Below the pieces are notes generated by a model. The model did not search any database. It saw nothing but the letters and a program-made list of their open reading frames with translations, and was not told the origin of the DNA. A DNA stretch of 64,000 nucleotides, from contig JAIPFF010000016.1 in NCBI GenBank assembly GCA_021736785.1, positions 25,529 through 89,528 of the forward strand. The letters are read 5' to 3'. Below, in pieces: positions 54,842 to 63,546 of the stretch (within the stretch, counting starts at the first letter, position 1; each line of letters starts with the position of its first letter). Both the position numbers and the translations under genes were made by a program. This stretch comes from Thiohalocapsa sp. GTDB taxonomy: Bacteria; Pseudomonadota; Gammaproteobacteria; Chromatiales; Chromatiaceae.

Positions 54842-55330
54842 TGCTTGGATTCCAGGGGAAGCGGCGTCGGCGCCCGGGACGGACCGCCGGCGGATGCGTC
54901 GGCGGACGTCCGCGGCCGGCCCTCGACGAAGCGATGGAGCGCGACCGGCACGCGGTGGACCGCGACGGAAAATCAGCAGATTACCAAAGTCGGCGGCACC
55001 GTGGTGGAGCGATCGCGGGGGTCGCCGCGAGCGGCGACCGCGACGCCTCGGCAACGCATGCGGCACTCGCCGATCGAAGGCCCCGGAAACCGGGCCGGGA
55101 CGACGGCATCGGAAAGATCGTCGTCACAGAATAGAGAAATTAAATAGATAAATGTCGATTGATTGTATTTTCTTGGCGTTATGCCTGAGTTAAATTAGCG
55201 GAAATGCTGCGGCGCACAAAAAGGCCGGACCGCTGCTTCCAGGAACGATCGTGCAAACCCGCCCGATCCGAGCGGTTTTGCCGAAGTGCGCCCTACACCA
55301 TTGGGAACGTTGTCCCAAGGAGCACGGCCC
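54842..55330. other. Divergent intergenic region between ileS and mqo
   Basis: 489 bp with no gene. The part nearest ileS is GC-rich. 55128-55200 is AT-rich and ends in TTAAATTAG; it probably contains promoters for ileS-lspA or mqo, but no box pair with good spacing is convincing. Confidence 0.55.
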
Positions 55331-56734
55331 ATGACAGCTTCTACGCACTACGACTGCATCATCGTCGGCGGCGGCGTGACCGGCACCGCGCTGCTCTACG
55401 AGCTTGCACGCTTCACCGATTTGAAGCGCCTGCTGCTGGTGGAGAAGTATGATCGCCCCGCGCAGGTCAATTCTCACGCACACAACAACAGCCAAACGAT
55501 CCACTGCGGCGATATCGAGACCAATTACACGCTCGAGAAGGCGCTGAAGGTGAAGCGCACGGCGTCGATGATCATCAATTACGCCGTCAAGCTGCCGCCG
55601 CGCGACCGCGACCGCATCATCCATCGCATGCCGAAAATGGTGCTGGGCGTCGGCGCCGAAGAATGCAGCGCCATCCGCACCCGTTACGAGACATTCAAAG
55701 ACGCCTATCCGCGCATGCAACTGCTCGAGCGCGAAGACATCGCCGACCTGGAGCCCAATGTGGCGCTGGTCGACGGCGCCTGGCGCAAGGATCGGATTGT
55801 CGCGACCGGAACCCCGGATGACTACTGCGGCGTGGATTTCCAGGCTCTGTCCGAGTCTTTCTCCGCCCAGTGCGTGCGCATGGACCGCACCGGCGAGAAG
55901 CACGTGAGCCAGCTCTACGGCACGGAGGTGACCGACATCCGCAAGGATGGCAGCCGCTATATGGTCGCGACCAGCCGCGGCCCGATGTTGGCGCGCTCGG
56001 TCGTCGTCTGCGCCGGCGGCCATTCGCTGTTGATGGCCCAGCGCATGGGCTTCGGCATGGAGTACTCCTGCCTGCCGGTGGCCGGCTCGTTCTACTTCGC
56101 GCCGGAGGCCCTGAACGGCAAAGTCTATACGGTGCAGAACCCGAATCTGCCCTTCGCGGCGGTTCACGGCGACCACGACATCAAGGAGCGAGGAAAGACC
56201 CGCTTCGGGCCCACGGCCCTGATGCTGCCGATGCTCGAGCGCTACAACCGGGCCACCGTGCGGGACTTCTTTCGAGTGCTGCGCATGGACCACAACGTCG
56301 CGGCAACGCTGTGGAATCTGATGAAGGTGGCCGATATCCGCAACTATATCCTGCGCAACTTCCTATACGAGGTGCCGGGACTGAACCGGCGTCTGTTCGT
56401 CAAGGAAATCCGCAAGATCGTCCCGGACATCAACGCCGGCGACATCGAATATGCCGAGGGCTTCGGGGGAATCCGCCCGCAGCTCATCGACCGCCGTACC
56501 CGTGAGCTCAAGATGGGCGAGGTCAAGATCATCGACGGCCACGGCATCGTCTTCAACATGACGCCGTCCCCGGGCGGCACCAGTTGCCTCGGCAATGCGG
56601 AGCAGGACATGCGTCTGGTCGCCGAGCATTTGGGCGCCCGTGTCGATTGGGAAGCCTTCGAGCGCGAGCTCCTGACCGGGCACGAGGACACCCGCCATGT
56701 TCAGGCGGAGCCGGTGCTGGCCCAGGCCGGCTGA
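55331..56734 (+). CDS. mqo: Malate:quinone oxidoreductase (Helicobacter-type)
   Basis: A 467-residue FAD protein. It oxidises malate to oxaloacetate and passes electrons to the quinone pool. It follows the shorter H. pylori-type Mqo closely: DCIIVGGGVTGTALLYELA, NNSQTIHCGDIETNYTLEKA, LPVAGSFYFAPEALNGKVYTVQNP, LPFAAVHGD, RFGPTALMLP and FNMTPSPGGTSCL. A peripheral membrane enzyme, it can bypass the NAD malate dehydrogenase. ATG 55331 has AAGGAG eight bases upstream. It converges on the giant gene, separated by a short repeat and a stem-loop. Confidence 0.92.
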   Translation: MTASTHYDCIIVGGGVTGTALLYELARFTDLKRLLLVEKYDRPAQVNSHAHNNSQTIHCGDIETNYTLEKALKVKRTASMIINYAVKLPPRDRDRIIHRMPKMVLGVGAEECSAIRTRYETFKDAYPRMQLLEREDIADLEPNVALVDGAWRKDRIVATGTPDDYCGVDFQALSESFSAQCVRMDRTGEKHVSQLYGTEVTDIRKDGSRYMVATSRGPMLARSVVVCAGGHSLLMAQRMGFGMEYSCLPVAGSFYFAPEALNGKVYTVQNPNLPFAAVHGDHDIKERGKTRFGPTALMLPMLERYNRATVRDFFRVLRMDHNVAATLWNLMKVADIRNYILRNFLYEVPGLNRRLFVKEIRKIVPDINAGDIEYAEGFGGIRPQLIDRRTRELKMGEVKIIDGHGIVFNMTPSPGGTSCLGNAEQDMRLVAEHLGARVDWEAFERELLTGHEDTRHVQAEPVLAQAG

Positions 56735-56754
56735 GCCCGGGGCCGGCTGAGCCC

Positions 56755-56798
56755 CTGGCCAGACTTGAGCACCTGGCCAGACTTGAGCACCTGGCCAG
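56755..56798. repeat. 18-bp tandem repeat (about 2.4 copies)
   Basis: The unit CTGGCCAGACTTGAGCAC occurs twice in perfect tandem followed by a partial CTGGCCAG, between mqo and the giant gene. Short variants (gagcccctggcc, gagccggggcc) flank it. Confidence 0.9.
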
Positions 56799-56802
56799 TT
56801 GA

Positions 56803-56825
56803 GCCGGGGCCGAGAGGGCCCCGGC
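56803..56825. terminator. Possible bidirectional terminator stem-loop
   Basis: GCCGGGGCC-GAGAG-GGCCCCGGC: a 9-bp perfect stem between two convergent genes. There is no T run, so intrinsic termination is uncertain. Confidence 0.4.
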
Positions 56826-56830
56826 GTCGA

Positions 56831-59800
56831 CTACAGCGGAGTAACGGTCACCGCGACGAAGCCGACGGCGGTGTCCGTGCCGTCGCCGACCTCGACTTCC
56901 ACCTCGTAGACGTTGTCGCCGTCGGCGTCTGCCGGGGTCGCGTGCACCGGCGCGGCGGCGAAGCGCAGCGCCCCGCTTGCGGCGTCGATGGTCAGCAGCG
57001 CATCGTCCGCACCGTTGCCGGTCAATCGAAACGCCAGCGGATCGCCGTCGGCGTCGTCGGCCAGCACCGTGCCCGCATCGATAGTGCCCTCCGGTACCGT
57101 CAGCGCGCTCGTCTGCAGCTGCGGCGGCGTATTGATGAACACCTCCGTGACGGTCACGGCGACGAAGCCGACGGCGGTGTCCGTGCCGTCGCCGACCTCG
57201 ACTTCCACCTCGTAGACGTTGTCGCCGTCGGCGTCTGCCGGGGTCGCGTGCACCGGTGCGGCGGCGAAGCGCAGCGCCCCGCTTGCGGCGTCGATGGTCA
57301 GCAGCGCATCGTCCGCACCGTTGCCGGTCAATCGAAACGCCAGCGGATCGCCATCGGCGTCGTCGGCCAGCACCGTGCCCGCATCGATAGTGCCCTCCGG
57401 TACCGTCAGCGCACTCGTCTGCAGCTGCGGCGGCGAGTTGACCGCATAGCCGCGGCGATACAAGACAGGCCGATCCATCGTCTCGGTCAGCCGGGGGGCG
57501 GCGCCGCTCGGCGCGTCGTAGACCATGTGCCAGCTGTCCGGAGAGCGGCGAGTGTAAACACCGTTGGCCCAGCCGCCGGACAGATTTTTCTCGGCACGCT
57601 CCCATAAATTGACCAGGCGGAAATTGGCCGTGCGCTCGACGCGGAACAGCGTCGGTGTAAACGGCTCGAAGCCCAGCGGATAGGACGCGTCGGCCTCGAA
57701 CGCGGAGACCAAGCCGCCGAAGCCCAGCACTTCGATCTCGTCCGAATCCCGAATCCACAGTGCGGGATAGTTACCCTCGCTCTTGAGGCCGAAAATCCGC
57801 ACATCGCGCGCGTTGCGGATCTCCATATTGGCCTCGCTCAGGACCCGCTCCGGGTTCAGCTGATAGAAGCGCAGCGGTCCGTCGATGCCGTCGACGAGGA
57901 TGTGGCGGTAGCCGGGCGCCTGGAAGAAGTAGTCGATATGCTCGAAGTTGTACCAGCGCCCGCCGCCGTTGTCGGAGATCACCACCATCGGGTGATCCGC
58001 ATCCAGCGCGAATGCATTCGAGCGCACCGATTGCCGGTGAATCCAGATGCCGCGATAGATCGAGTCAGCCCCGGAGCGCCAGTGGACCGCATGCGCACCA
58101 GGCACATCGTAGGGGACGTGCAGATGCACGAACGCCAATGTGCTGGTGGCGGCCGGGTCATCCGCGGTCCTGACCACCGGTTGCGGGCTCGCCGGGTCGG
58201 CGAACTCACCGCCGTCGACGGGCAGCAGTACCGACAGATGGGCCGCAACGCCGACCAGCGCCCCGTTGGCCGGGATGTCGATGGGACGGGAGATCCGGTA
58301 GTAGCCCTTCGGTAGGAAGACGATGCCGTTTTCGTCGAGCGCGCGCTGAATCGCCGCGGTGTCGTCGGATACCCCGTCCCCTGCGGCGGAATAGGGCGGC
58401 GCTTTGACATTGACGGCCGCCGTCGACTCCGCGCTCGGAAACGCTTGCGCCGTGCTCCATAGATGCCGCGACTGCAGATCGGACGGCGGCTCCGACCCAG
58501 TGCTGCCGGGCAGCAGCAGCGGCGCCTCCTCGCGGTTGCCGTCCAGGTAGACGGGCGCGGCATAATTCACCCGTGTACCGTCGCTCAGCGTCCACGCGCC
58601 GAGCGGAGGGCCGTACGCATACTCCTCGATCCGGCTCCAATCGTCGGCATTGCCCGGCAGCGTCACGCCGTCGGCGAAACGAGCGGCCGTTTGCGCCCGA
58701 CGGACGTAGACGTTACGCAGATACAGCGCATGCGAGGTTTCGACGGCGATGTTCGCCGGATCGGGGGCATCGAATACGATCTCGCTGTCGACCAGTGTCA
58801 GCGCACCATTCGTAGGCCGACCGCTGCCGCTTCCTTTTACCGCCGGACCTCGGTTACCCGTCGGCACGCGAACGCTCAGGCCGACCGCCGTCAGCGATTC
58901 GCTGCGCTCGTGCACGATTGCATGTCGGCGCTGGTCCAGCAGCGTGACCGCGGTCAGCGTGGGTATGGTGCGGTCGTTGCTGTCGATTCCGATCGCGCCG
59001 CCGATGACAGTCACGTCGACGATACTGCCGCCGCCGCCGGGCGGGCCGTCGATGCCGATCAGGCCGTCACCGACGTCGAGGGTGGATTCCTGCAATGTCG
59101 TGCCTTGAGCGCCGCTCATCTTCAGGGCAATCGCGCCGCTATTTCCGGCGCCGACTTCAATGTCCAGGTTGATGATCGCCTGGTTCATATTGAGCGCCGA
59201 CTTATCCTCGGTGGGATCGGCGACATCGCGGGTCCACAAGCGAACGGCATACTTCGGCGCGCTCGGATCGCCGAACCCGGGGGCATCCGGCGCCAGCAGG
59301 ATCTTGGCACGTTCCGGGCCGGCGCGTGAGCCGACCAGCACGCATGGACCGAAACGATGGCTGACCACGCGCCCGGCGACGCGCTGATAGAGCCCTTGCG
59401 CGCACTCCAGGGTATCGGAGATGCGATAGGTACCGACCGGGAAGTAGGCAACCATCTGCAGATCGCGGGCGTAGGCGAGCGCCGCATTCAGCGCCTCGGT
59501 GGCATCGCGCACGCCACTGCGATCGGCGTTGAAGGGCGGGCGGCTGACATCGACCATGCCGCAGCGCATGAACGGCTGCTCCAGACCGAGATCCGGCACC
59601 TCGAGCGCGATGCCGTCGCCCACCGGCGACACGATCGGGGCGCGCGTGTAGTCACTGACCGGCGCGCGATAACCCGCCGACACCAGGCTCGCGCCGATGT
59701 CCGCGCAGGCCGCGAGCGCGTCCGGCACCCGTTCGCTCAGCACCAGCGGAGCCTGCCGTGTTTCGCCGTCGAGTCCGAGCGCCACGCGCATGTCCGCGGG

Positions 59801-61486
59801 GCTATCCAGTTCCAGCCTCACGGCCGCGTTCCAGTCGAAGACGAGGTCGAAGCCGTCCTCGTCTGCGGCGGCCGCGTCGATGGCGAATTCGAGCATGCTC
59901 GGCGTCGCCTGCGACCACTGATCCGCAGTCTCGAGACCCACCGCGGCAACCTCGAGCGGCGCATCGCCGACGATGCGTCCCGCATAGACTTGCGGCTGCG
60001 CGCCGCCGGCGAAGCGCAGGCGCCAAGCGGCGTCGTCGCAACTCCTCCAAAGGTACACGCCCGCGTTCACCAACGGATCGTAACCGTCCGGGATGCATAC
60101 GATCGGCGGCGTGTCGTCGGGGGGATTGTCGTCGGAGGCCGGGGGGACGATGCTGTAGGGCAGAGGAGCCGCCGCTTTCTCGGGCCCCGCAAACAATGCA
60201 GCCGAAGTCGGACGTTCGACGCTCAGCTCCGCGGATGCGGTCGGATCGAGCGCGAAGTCGAAGCCGTCCTGCCCCCAATTGCGAACCTTGAGCACGAAGT
60301 CGATCCGCGCCGGATCGTCGACGATGAAGTCGTCCGCCGCCTCGAGACTGAAGCCGGTCCGCTCGCCGAACGGCTCGCTCGCGACCAGACTGCCGGCGTA
60401 GGTCAAATCGCCGCCGCCGGCCGTGGCCCGCAGCCGCCACAAACCGCTGTCGCAGTCCCGCCAAAGAAACAGCCCGGCTTCGCGTCCCGCCGCATAGGCC
60501 GGCTCTCCGCAGACCGGGGGCTCCGGCGGATCTGGCGGCGTGGGCGGTTCGCCCGCAAGGACGTAGGGCGAGCCCACGGGCGCCTTGTCGGGCCCCGAGT
60601 AGACGGGCACAGCGTCCGGCGCCGTCATGACGAGCTCGGCATAGGCGCTGGCCGGGACGCCGAATAGGACGCCGTCCTGCCCGGCGCCGCGGGCGTTGAA
60701 TTGGAAGCTCAGCTGCGTCGGGTCACTCAGATCGAGCGTGTCGTTTCTCTCGAGCCGGTCACCCGCGACGTCGAACAGAGGCTCCGTCGACGAGATAGAA
60801 CCCGAGTATGCGACCGTGCTGCCGCTGGGGCCGCCGGTGATATTCAACTGCCAAGCCCCGCTCGCGCAGTCGCGCCACAGGTACACCGCGGCCTCGGCCC
60901 GGGCGTCGTAGTCGGGTTGGCCGCAGTCGGCAGGATCCACAGGTGGGGGCGTCGTCGTTACGAGGTCGAGCCCGGTTCCGACGGGCTCTTTGTCGGGTCC
61001 GACGTAGACAACGGCGCCGGCCGGTCCCGCGAGGTCGAAGCGCGCATCGGCGGACTCGGACACGCCGAAGAGCACGCCGTCTTGGCCCGCTCCGCGCACA
61101 CTGAGGGCGAAGCTCAAAGCCCCGGGGCTGTCCTGCTCGAGGCTGTCGTTACGCTCGAGCCTGACGCCGGAGACATCCGTCAGCGGATCGCCGGATGTGA
61201 CGCCGCCGGTATAGCGAATGGTACTTCCGCTCGGTCCTCCGGTGACGCTCAGTTCCCAGAGATCGCTCGCGCAATTGCGCCATAAATAGGCCGCGGCCTC
61301 CGCCGTCGCGTCGTAGTCGGGCGCACCGCAGACAACCGCCGCCCCCGCCTGTCCCGCACCGAATTGGGAAGCGCTCAAAAGCACCAGCCACAACAGAGCT
61401 CCTCGATAGCTGCGCTCCCGAGCGCCGCATACGCGGGCATCCATGCGGCTCGGGCCAAGCCGCCGCGATCCATCGTTCCTGTTCAT
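56831..61486 (-). CDS. Giant modular exported protein: four two-Cys modules, twin beta-helix, cadherin-like repeats
   Basis: A 1551-residue exported protein. Residues 27-50 form the hydrophobic core of a signal peptide (cleaved near AGAA-VV). Residues 52-585 are four modules of about 125 residues. Each starts C-G-x-P-x-Y-D-like and has a second Cys 19 residues later in YLWRDCxSGxW (pairs 53/72, 188/207, 326/345, 464/483), with proline-rich linkers between. Residues ~645-1000 and ~1025-1345 are two pectate-lyase-superfamily beta-helix halves (VDVSRPPFNADRSGVRDATEAL, VNVKAPPYSAAGDGVSDDTAAI), as in twin-helix GH55-type glucanases. Residues 1350-1451 and 1452-1549 are identical cadherin-like repeats. 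It is probably surface-bound or secreted and acts on polysaccharide; that is inference. The start ATG 61486 follows GGGG. Confidence 0.85.
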   Translation of the reverse strand: MNRNDGSRRLGPSRMDARVCGARERSYRGALLWLVLLSASQFGAGQAGAAVVCGAPDYDATAEAAAYLWRNCASDLWELSVTGGPSGSTIRYTGGVTSGDPLTDVSGVRLERNDSLEQDSPGALSFALSVRGAGQDGVLFGVSESADARFDLAGPAGAVVYVGPDKEPVGTGLDLVTTTPPPVDPADCGQPDYDARAEAAVYLWRDCASGAWQLNITGGPSGSTVAYSGSISSTEPLFDVAGDRLERNDTLDLSDPTQLSFQFNARGAGQDGVLFGVPASAYAELVMTAPDAVPVYSGPDKAPVGSPYVLAGEPPTPPDPPEPPVCGEPAYAAGREAGLFLWRDCDSGLWRLRATAGGGDLTYAGSLVASEPFGERTGFSLEAADDFIVDDPARIDFVLKVRNWGQDGFDFALDPTASAELSVERPTSAALFAGPEKAAAPLPYSIVPPASDDNPPDDTPPIVCIPDGYDPLVNAGVYLWRSCDDAAWRLRFAGGAQPQVYAGRIVGDAPLEVAAVGLETADQWSQATPSMLEFAIDAAAADEDGFDLVFDWNAAVRLELDSPADMRVALGLDGETRQAPLVLSERVPDALAACADIGASLVSAGYRAPVSDYTRAPIVSPVGDGIALEVPDLGLEQPFMRCGMVDVSRPPFNADRSGVRDATEALNAALAYARDLQMVAYFPVGTYRISDTLECAQGLYQRVAGRVVSHRFGPCVLVGSRAGPERAKILLAPDAPGFGDPSAPKYAVRLWTRDVADPTEDKSALNMNQAIINLDIEVGAGNSGAIALKMSGAQGTTLQESTLDVGDGLIGIDGPPGGGGSIVDVTVIGGAIGIDSNDRTIPTLTAVTLLDQRRHAIVHERSESLTAVGLSVRVPTGNRGPAVKGSGSGRPTNGALTLVDSEIVFDAPDPANIAVETSHALYLRNVYVRRAQTAARFADGVTLPGNADDWSRIEEYAYGPPLGAWTLSDGTRVNYAAPVYLDGNREEAPLLLPGSTGSEPPSDLQSRHLWSTAQAFPSAESTAAVNVKAPPYSAAGDGVSDDTAAIQRALDENGIVFLPKGYYRISRPIDIPANGALVGVAAHLSVLLPVDGGEFADPASPQPVVRTADDPAATSTLAFVHLHVPYDVPGAHAVHWRSGADSIYRGIWIHRQSVRSNAFALDADHPMVVISDNGGGRWYNFEHIDYFFQAPGYRHILVDGIDGPLRFYQLNPERVLSEANMEIRNARDVRIFGLKSEGNYPALWIRDSDEIEVLGFGGLVSAFEADASYPLGFEPFTPTLFRVERTANFRLVNLWERAEKNLSGGWANGVYTRRSPDSWHMVYDAPSGAAPRLTETMDRPVLYRRGYAVNSPPQLQTSALTVPEGTIDAGTVLADDADGDPLAFRLTGNGADDALLTIDAASGALRFAAAPVHATPADADGDNVYEVEVEVGDGTDTAVGFVAVTVTEVFINTPPQLQTSALTVPEGTIDAGTVLADDADGDPLAFRLTGNGADDALLTIDAASGALRFAAAPVHATPADADGDNVYEVEVEVGDGTDTAVGFVAVTVTPL
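56841..57436. repeat. Near-identical 306-bp tandem duplication
   Basis: Two copies with period 306 bp (56841 and 57147 onwards) that encode identical ~95-residue cadherin-like domains at the end of the giant protein. I see only a handful of base differences, mostly synonymous, so the duplication is recent or kept uniform by recombination. Confidence 0.93.
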
Positions 61487-62082
61487 TACTCGATCCCCGG
61501 CTGTTGTCCTTTAGCCACAGGCAAGCCGCCCGTTGGGTGGACTTCTGCGGCATCACCATGATCACTGAGCAAGGCGGAGTTGGATGCTTCCCGCCGCGAA
61601 GGCGAGCACCATCCGGTCACTGCGGTCTCGCGGCCGTCGCACCGAGCGGACACGAAGATTGTACGAAGGACGAATATCCGCTATCCGATGACATTTCGCA
61701 ATATCTCGCGTGTACAATCGGGGATCCCCCTACACGGCCGAGGCTCCACCGTCGAGGCTGTCGGCGGCGAGAACAGGCAGAATAGGTGTGCGGCGGTTCG
61801 AGCCCGAGCGCGATGTCTTCGGCGCCGCCTGCTAGCGAGTCGGTCCGGGCAGTCGCACCCTCGTGCTCGCGGATTCCGGCACCGCACGGCCGGGGACAGG
61901 ATGTCCATCGCCGCGCTTCTTCCAAGCACCCCGCGGCCGGCAGCGGCACGCCTTTGCGGCGCCTGTCCGGGGCGAGCTCGGCACGGACGCGCAAGCCCCG
62001 CCGGCATGATGCCGGGGACGCCGCCGGCAGCGGTTCGCCTGCACCGCGGCGGCTGATTTCAACCACGGCGGCCTACGCCCGC
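61487..62082. other. Intergenic region upstream of the giant gene
   Basis: 596 bp without a credible gene; the frames here are Arg/Ala/Pro shadows. 61650-61725 is the only AT-richer part and may hold the promoter of the giant gene on the minus strand. It includes GATTGTAC at 61657 and its inverse GTACAATC at 61712. The right half is uniformly GC-rich. Confidence 0.55.
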
Positions 62083-63405
62083 TCAAACGCCGAACGGATA
62101 GGTATCCGGCAGTCCCGGCTGCAGCACCGTCGGCAGCGGCTGCACGGCGGTGGTCTCGTCGATCCAGACGTACTCGTCGAACTGCCGCGGCAGCGTCGCG
62201 TGAAAGTAGTGGCTGTGCCGCTCGCTCTGCGGCCTGTAAATCACGCCGATCGCGCGCTCTAGTCGCGGCGCCGACAGCACCTCGCGCACGCCCTCGTCCT
62301 CGCCGGGACGGGGCGCGGCCGCGTCCCCGCGCAACGGCAGCACGAAGGCGCCGATACCGGTGTCGTGGCAGAGCCTCTCGTAACTACCCTCCAAGGCCGG
62401 GCGAACCTGTTTCACCCGCATCGGACTGCCCCAGTCGTCGGACGCCGCGACGGTGCCGTGATCCGTGCCGAATCCGATCAGCACCGCGGCATCGCCGAAC
62501 TCGCGGCGGCAGAGCTCTCCGATGTTGGTTTCACCATGGGCGCTCATCTCGGTGGCGGCGGCATTTCCGATATGGGAGTTATGCTCCCAGACAACGGCCT
62601 TGCTGCCGCTGCCGCGGAACTCCAACACCGCCTTGAGCGTCTCGAACATGTGCGTGTCGCGCAGATTCCAGGACTCCGCGTGGCCGTAGTACATCGCGCG
62701 GTAGTAGCGCTCCGCATGGGCGACGACACGTGCATTCTGCACCGCGTCCAGGAAGCGCAAACCGTCTCGGGCCTGGTAATCGAGCCGGTTTTCGAGCAGT
62801 TCGCTCAGCATCGCGAGCACGTCGCGCTCGCAACTCTGCCAATGCCCGGCTAGCACCGCCGCGCCATACTCGGCCGGCTCTTGCCCCCAAGGGCTGAGGC
62901 AGCCGTAGCGCCGGCGCGCATCTTCGGCGGTTTCGGGATCGACGCGGTCGAGGTAGTCCAGCACGGCGCCCATCGAGGTGAACATGCTGTAGAGATCCAG
63001 CCCGTGAAAGCCGACGCGCTGCTCGGCAGGGCGCTCGTCATTGTGGGTGCGCAGCCATTCAACGAAATCATCGACGTCGCGGTTGCGCCACATCCAGGTC
63101 GGGAAGCGTGCGAAGGACCGCCATGACGGCTTAGGTACCTGCAGAGCGCGGACATAGGTGTCGATACGTTGGGCATCGGGCCAGTCGGCCTCCACCGCCA
63201 CTAGGTCGAACCCTTTGCGCTCGATCAGCGCCCGCGTGATCCGCGCCCGCATCCGATAGAATTCCGAAGTGCCGTGGGTCGCCTCTCCGAGGAGGACAAC
63301 GCGTGCGTCGCCGATGCGCCTCAGCAGCGGCTCGATATCCGCGGTCTCCGGCGCTTCGAATGGCTCTGCGGCGGCGGCGATGACGGTCTCGACGGGTCGG
63401 GTCAT
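62083..63405 (-). CDS. Erythromycin-esterase-family protein
   Basis: A 440-residue protein of the EreA/SucC-like family (PF05139). The conserved blocks are LLGEATHGTSEFYRMRA (with the catalytic-type Glu/His), FDLVAVEADWPDAQR, RVGFHGLDLYSM, KAVVWEHNSHIGNAA and IGFGTDHGTVAAS. The family includes macrolide esterases, but most chromosomal members have unknown substrates and this sequence alone does not show resistance. ATG 63405 has GGGAG eight bases upstream. It is cytoplasmic: no signal peptide. Confidence 0.9.
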   Translation of the reverse strand: MTRPVETVIAAAAEPFEAPETADIEPLLRRIGDARVVLLGEATHGTSEFYRMRARITRALIERKGFDLVAVEADWPDAQRIDTYVRALQVPKPSWRSFARFPTWMWRNRDVDDFVEWLRTHNDERPAEQRVGFHGLDLYSMFTSMGAVLDYLDRVDPETAEDARRRYGCLSPWGQEPAEYGAAVLAGHWQSCERDVLAMLSELLENRLDYQARDGLRFLDAVQNARVVAHAERYYRAMYYGHAESWNLRDTHMFETLKAVLEFRGSGSKAVVWEHNSHIGNAAATEMSAHGETNIGELCRREFGDAAVLIGFGTDHGTVAASDDWGSPMRVKQVRPALEGSYERLCHDTGIGAFVLPLRGDAAAPRPGEDEGVREVLSAPRLERAIGVIYRPQSERHSHYFHATLPRQFDEYVWIDETTAVQPLPTVLQPGLPDTYPFGV

Positions 63406-63546
63406 TTCGAAGTCTCCCGGTTGCAGCGGTGTCTGCGGGAAATCGAGGCGCCGCCCGCGCCGGGCCGGCACTCGATGCTTGCCGGGGACCAAGCAAAATC
63501 ACTGCCACCCCAGCGGCCGAGCGCCCCGCCCGGGGGCCCGAGCGAC

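Noticed and set aside
56841..57436. CRISPR or other array
   Set aside because: Only two contiguous 306-bp copies in frame within a gene, with no spacers.
59357..60667. 436-residue frame on the plus strand
   Set aside because: It is antisense to the giant gene, with no recognisable features.
61657..61719. GATTGTAC / GTACAATC inverted pair as an operator
   Set aside because: The arms are 47 bp apart and only 8 bp long; this can occur by chance and no promoter boxes flank it.
62083..63405. Macrolide resistance gene
   Set aside because: Family membership alone is not evidence; most chromosomal members have unknown substrates and there is no mobile context.
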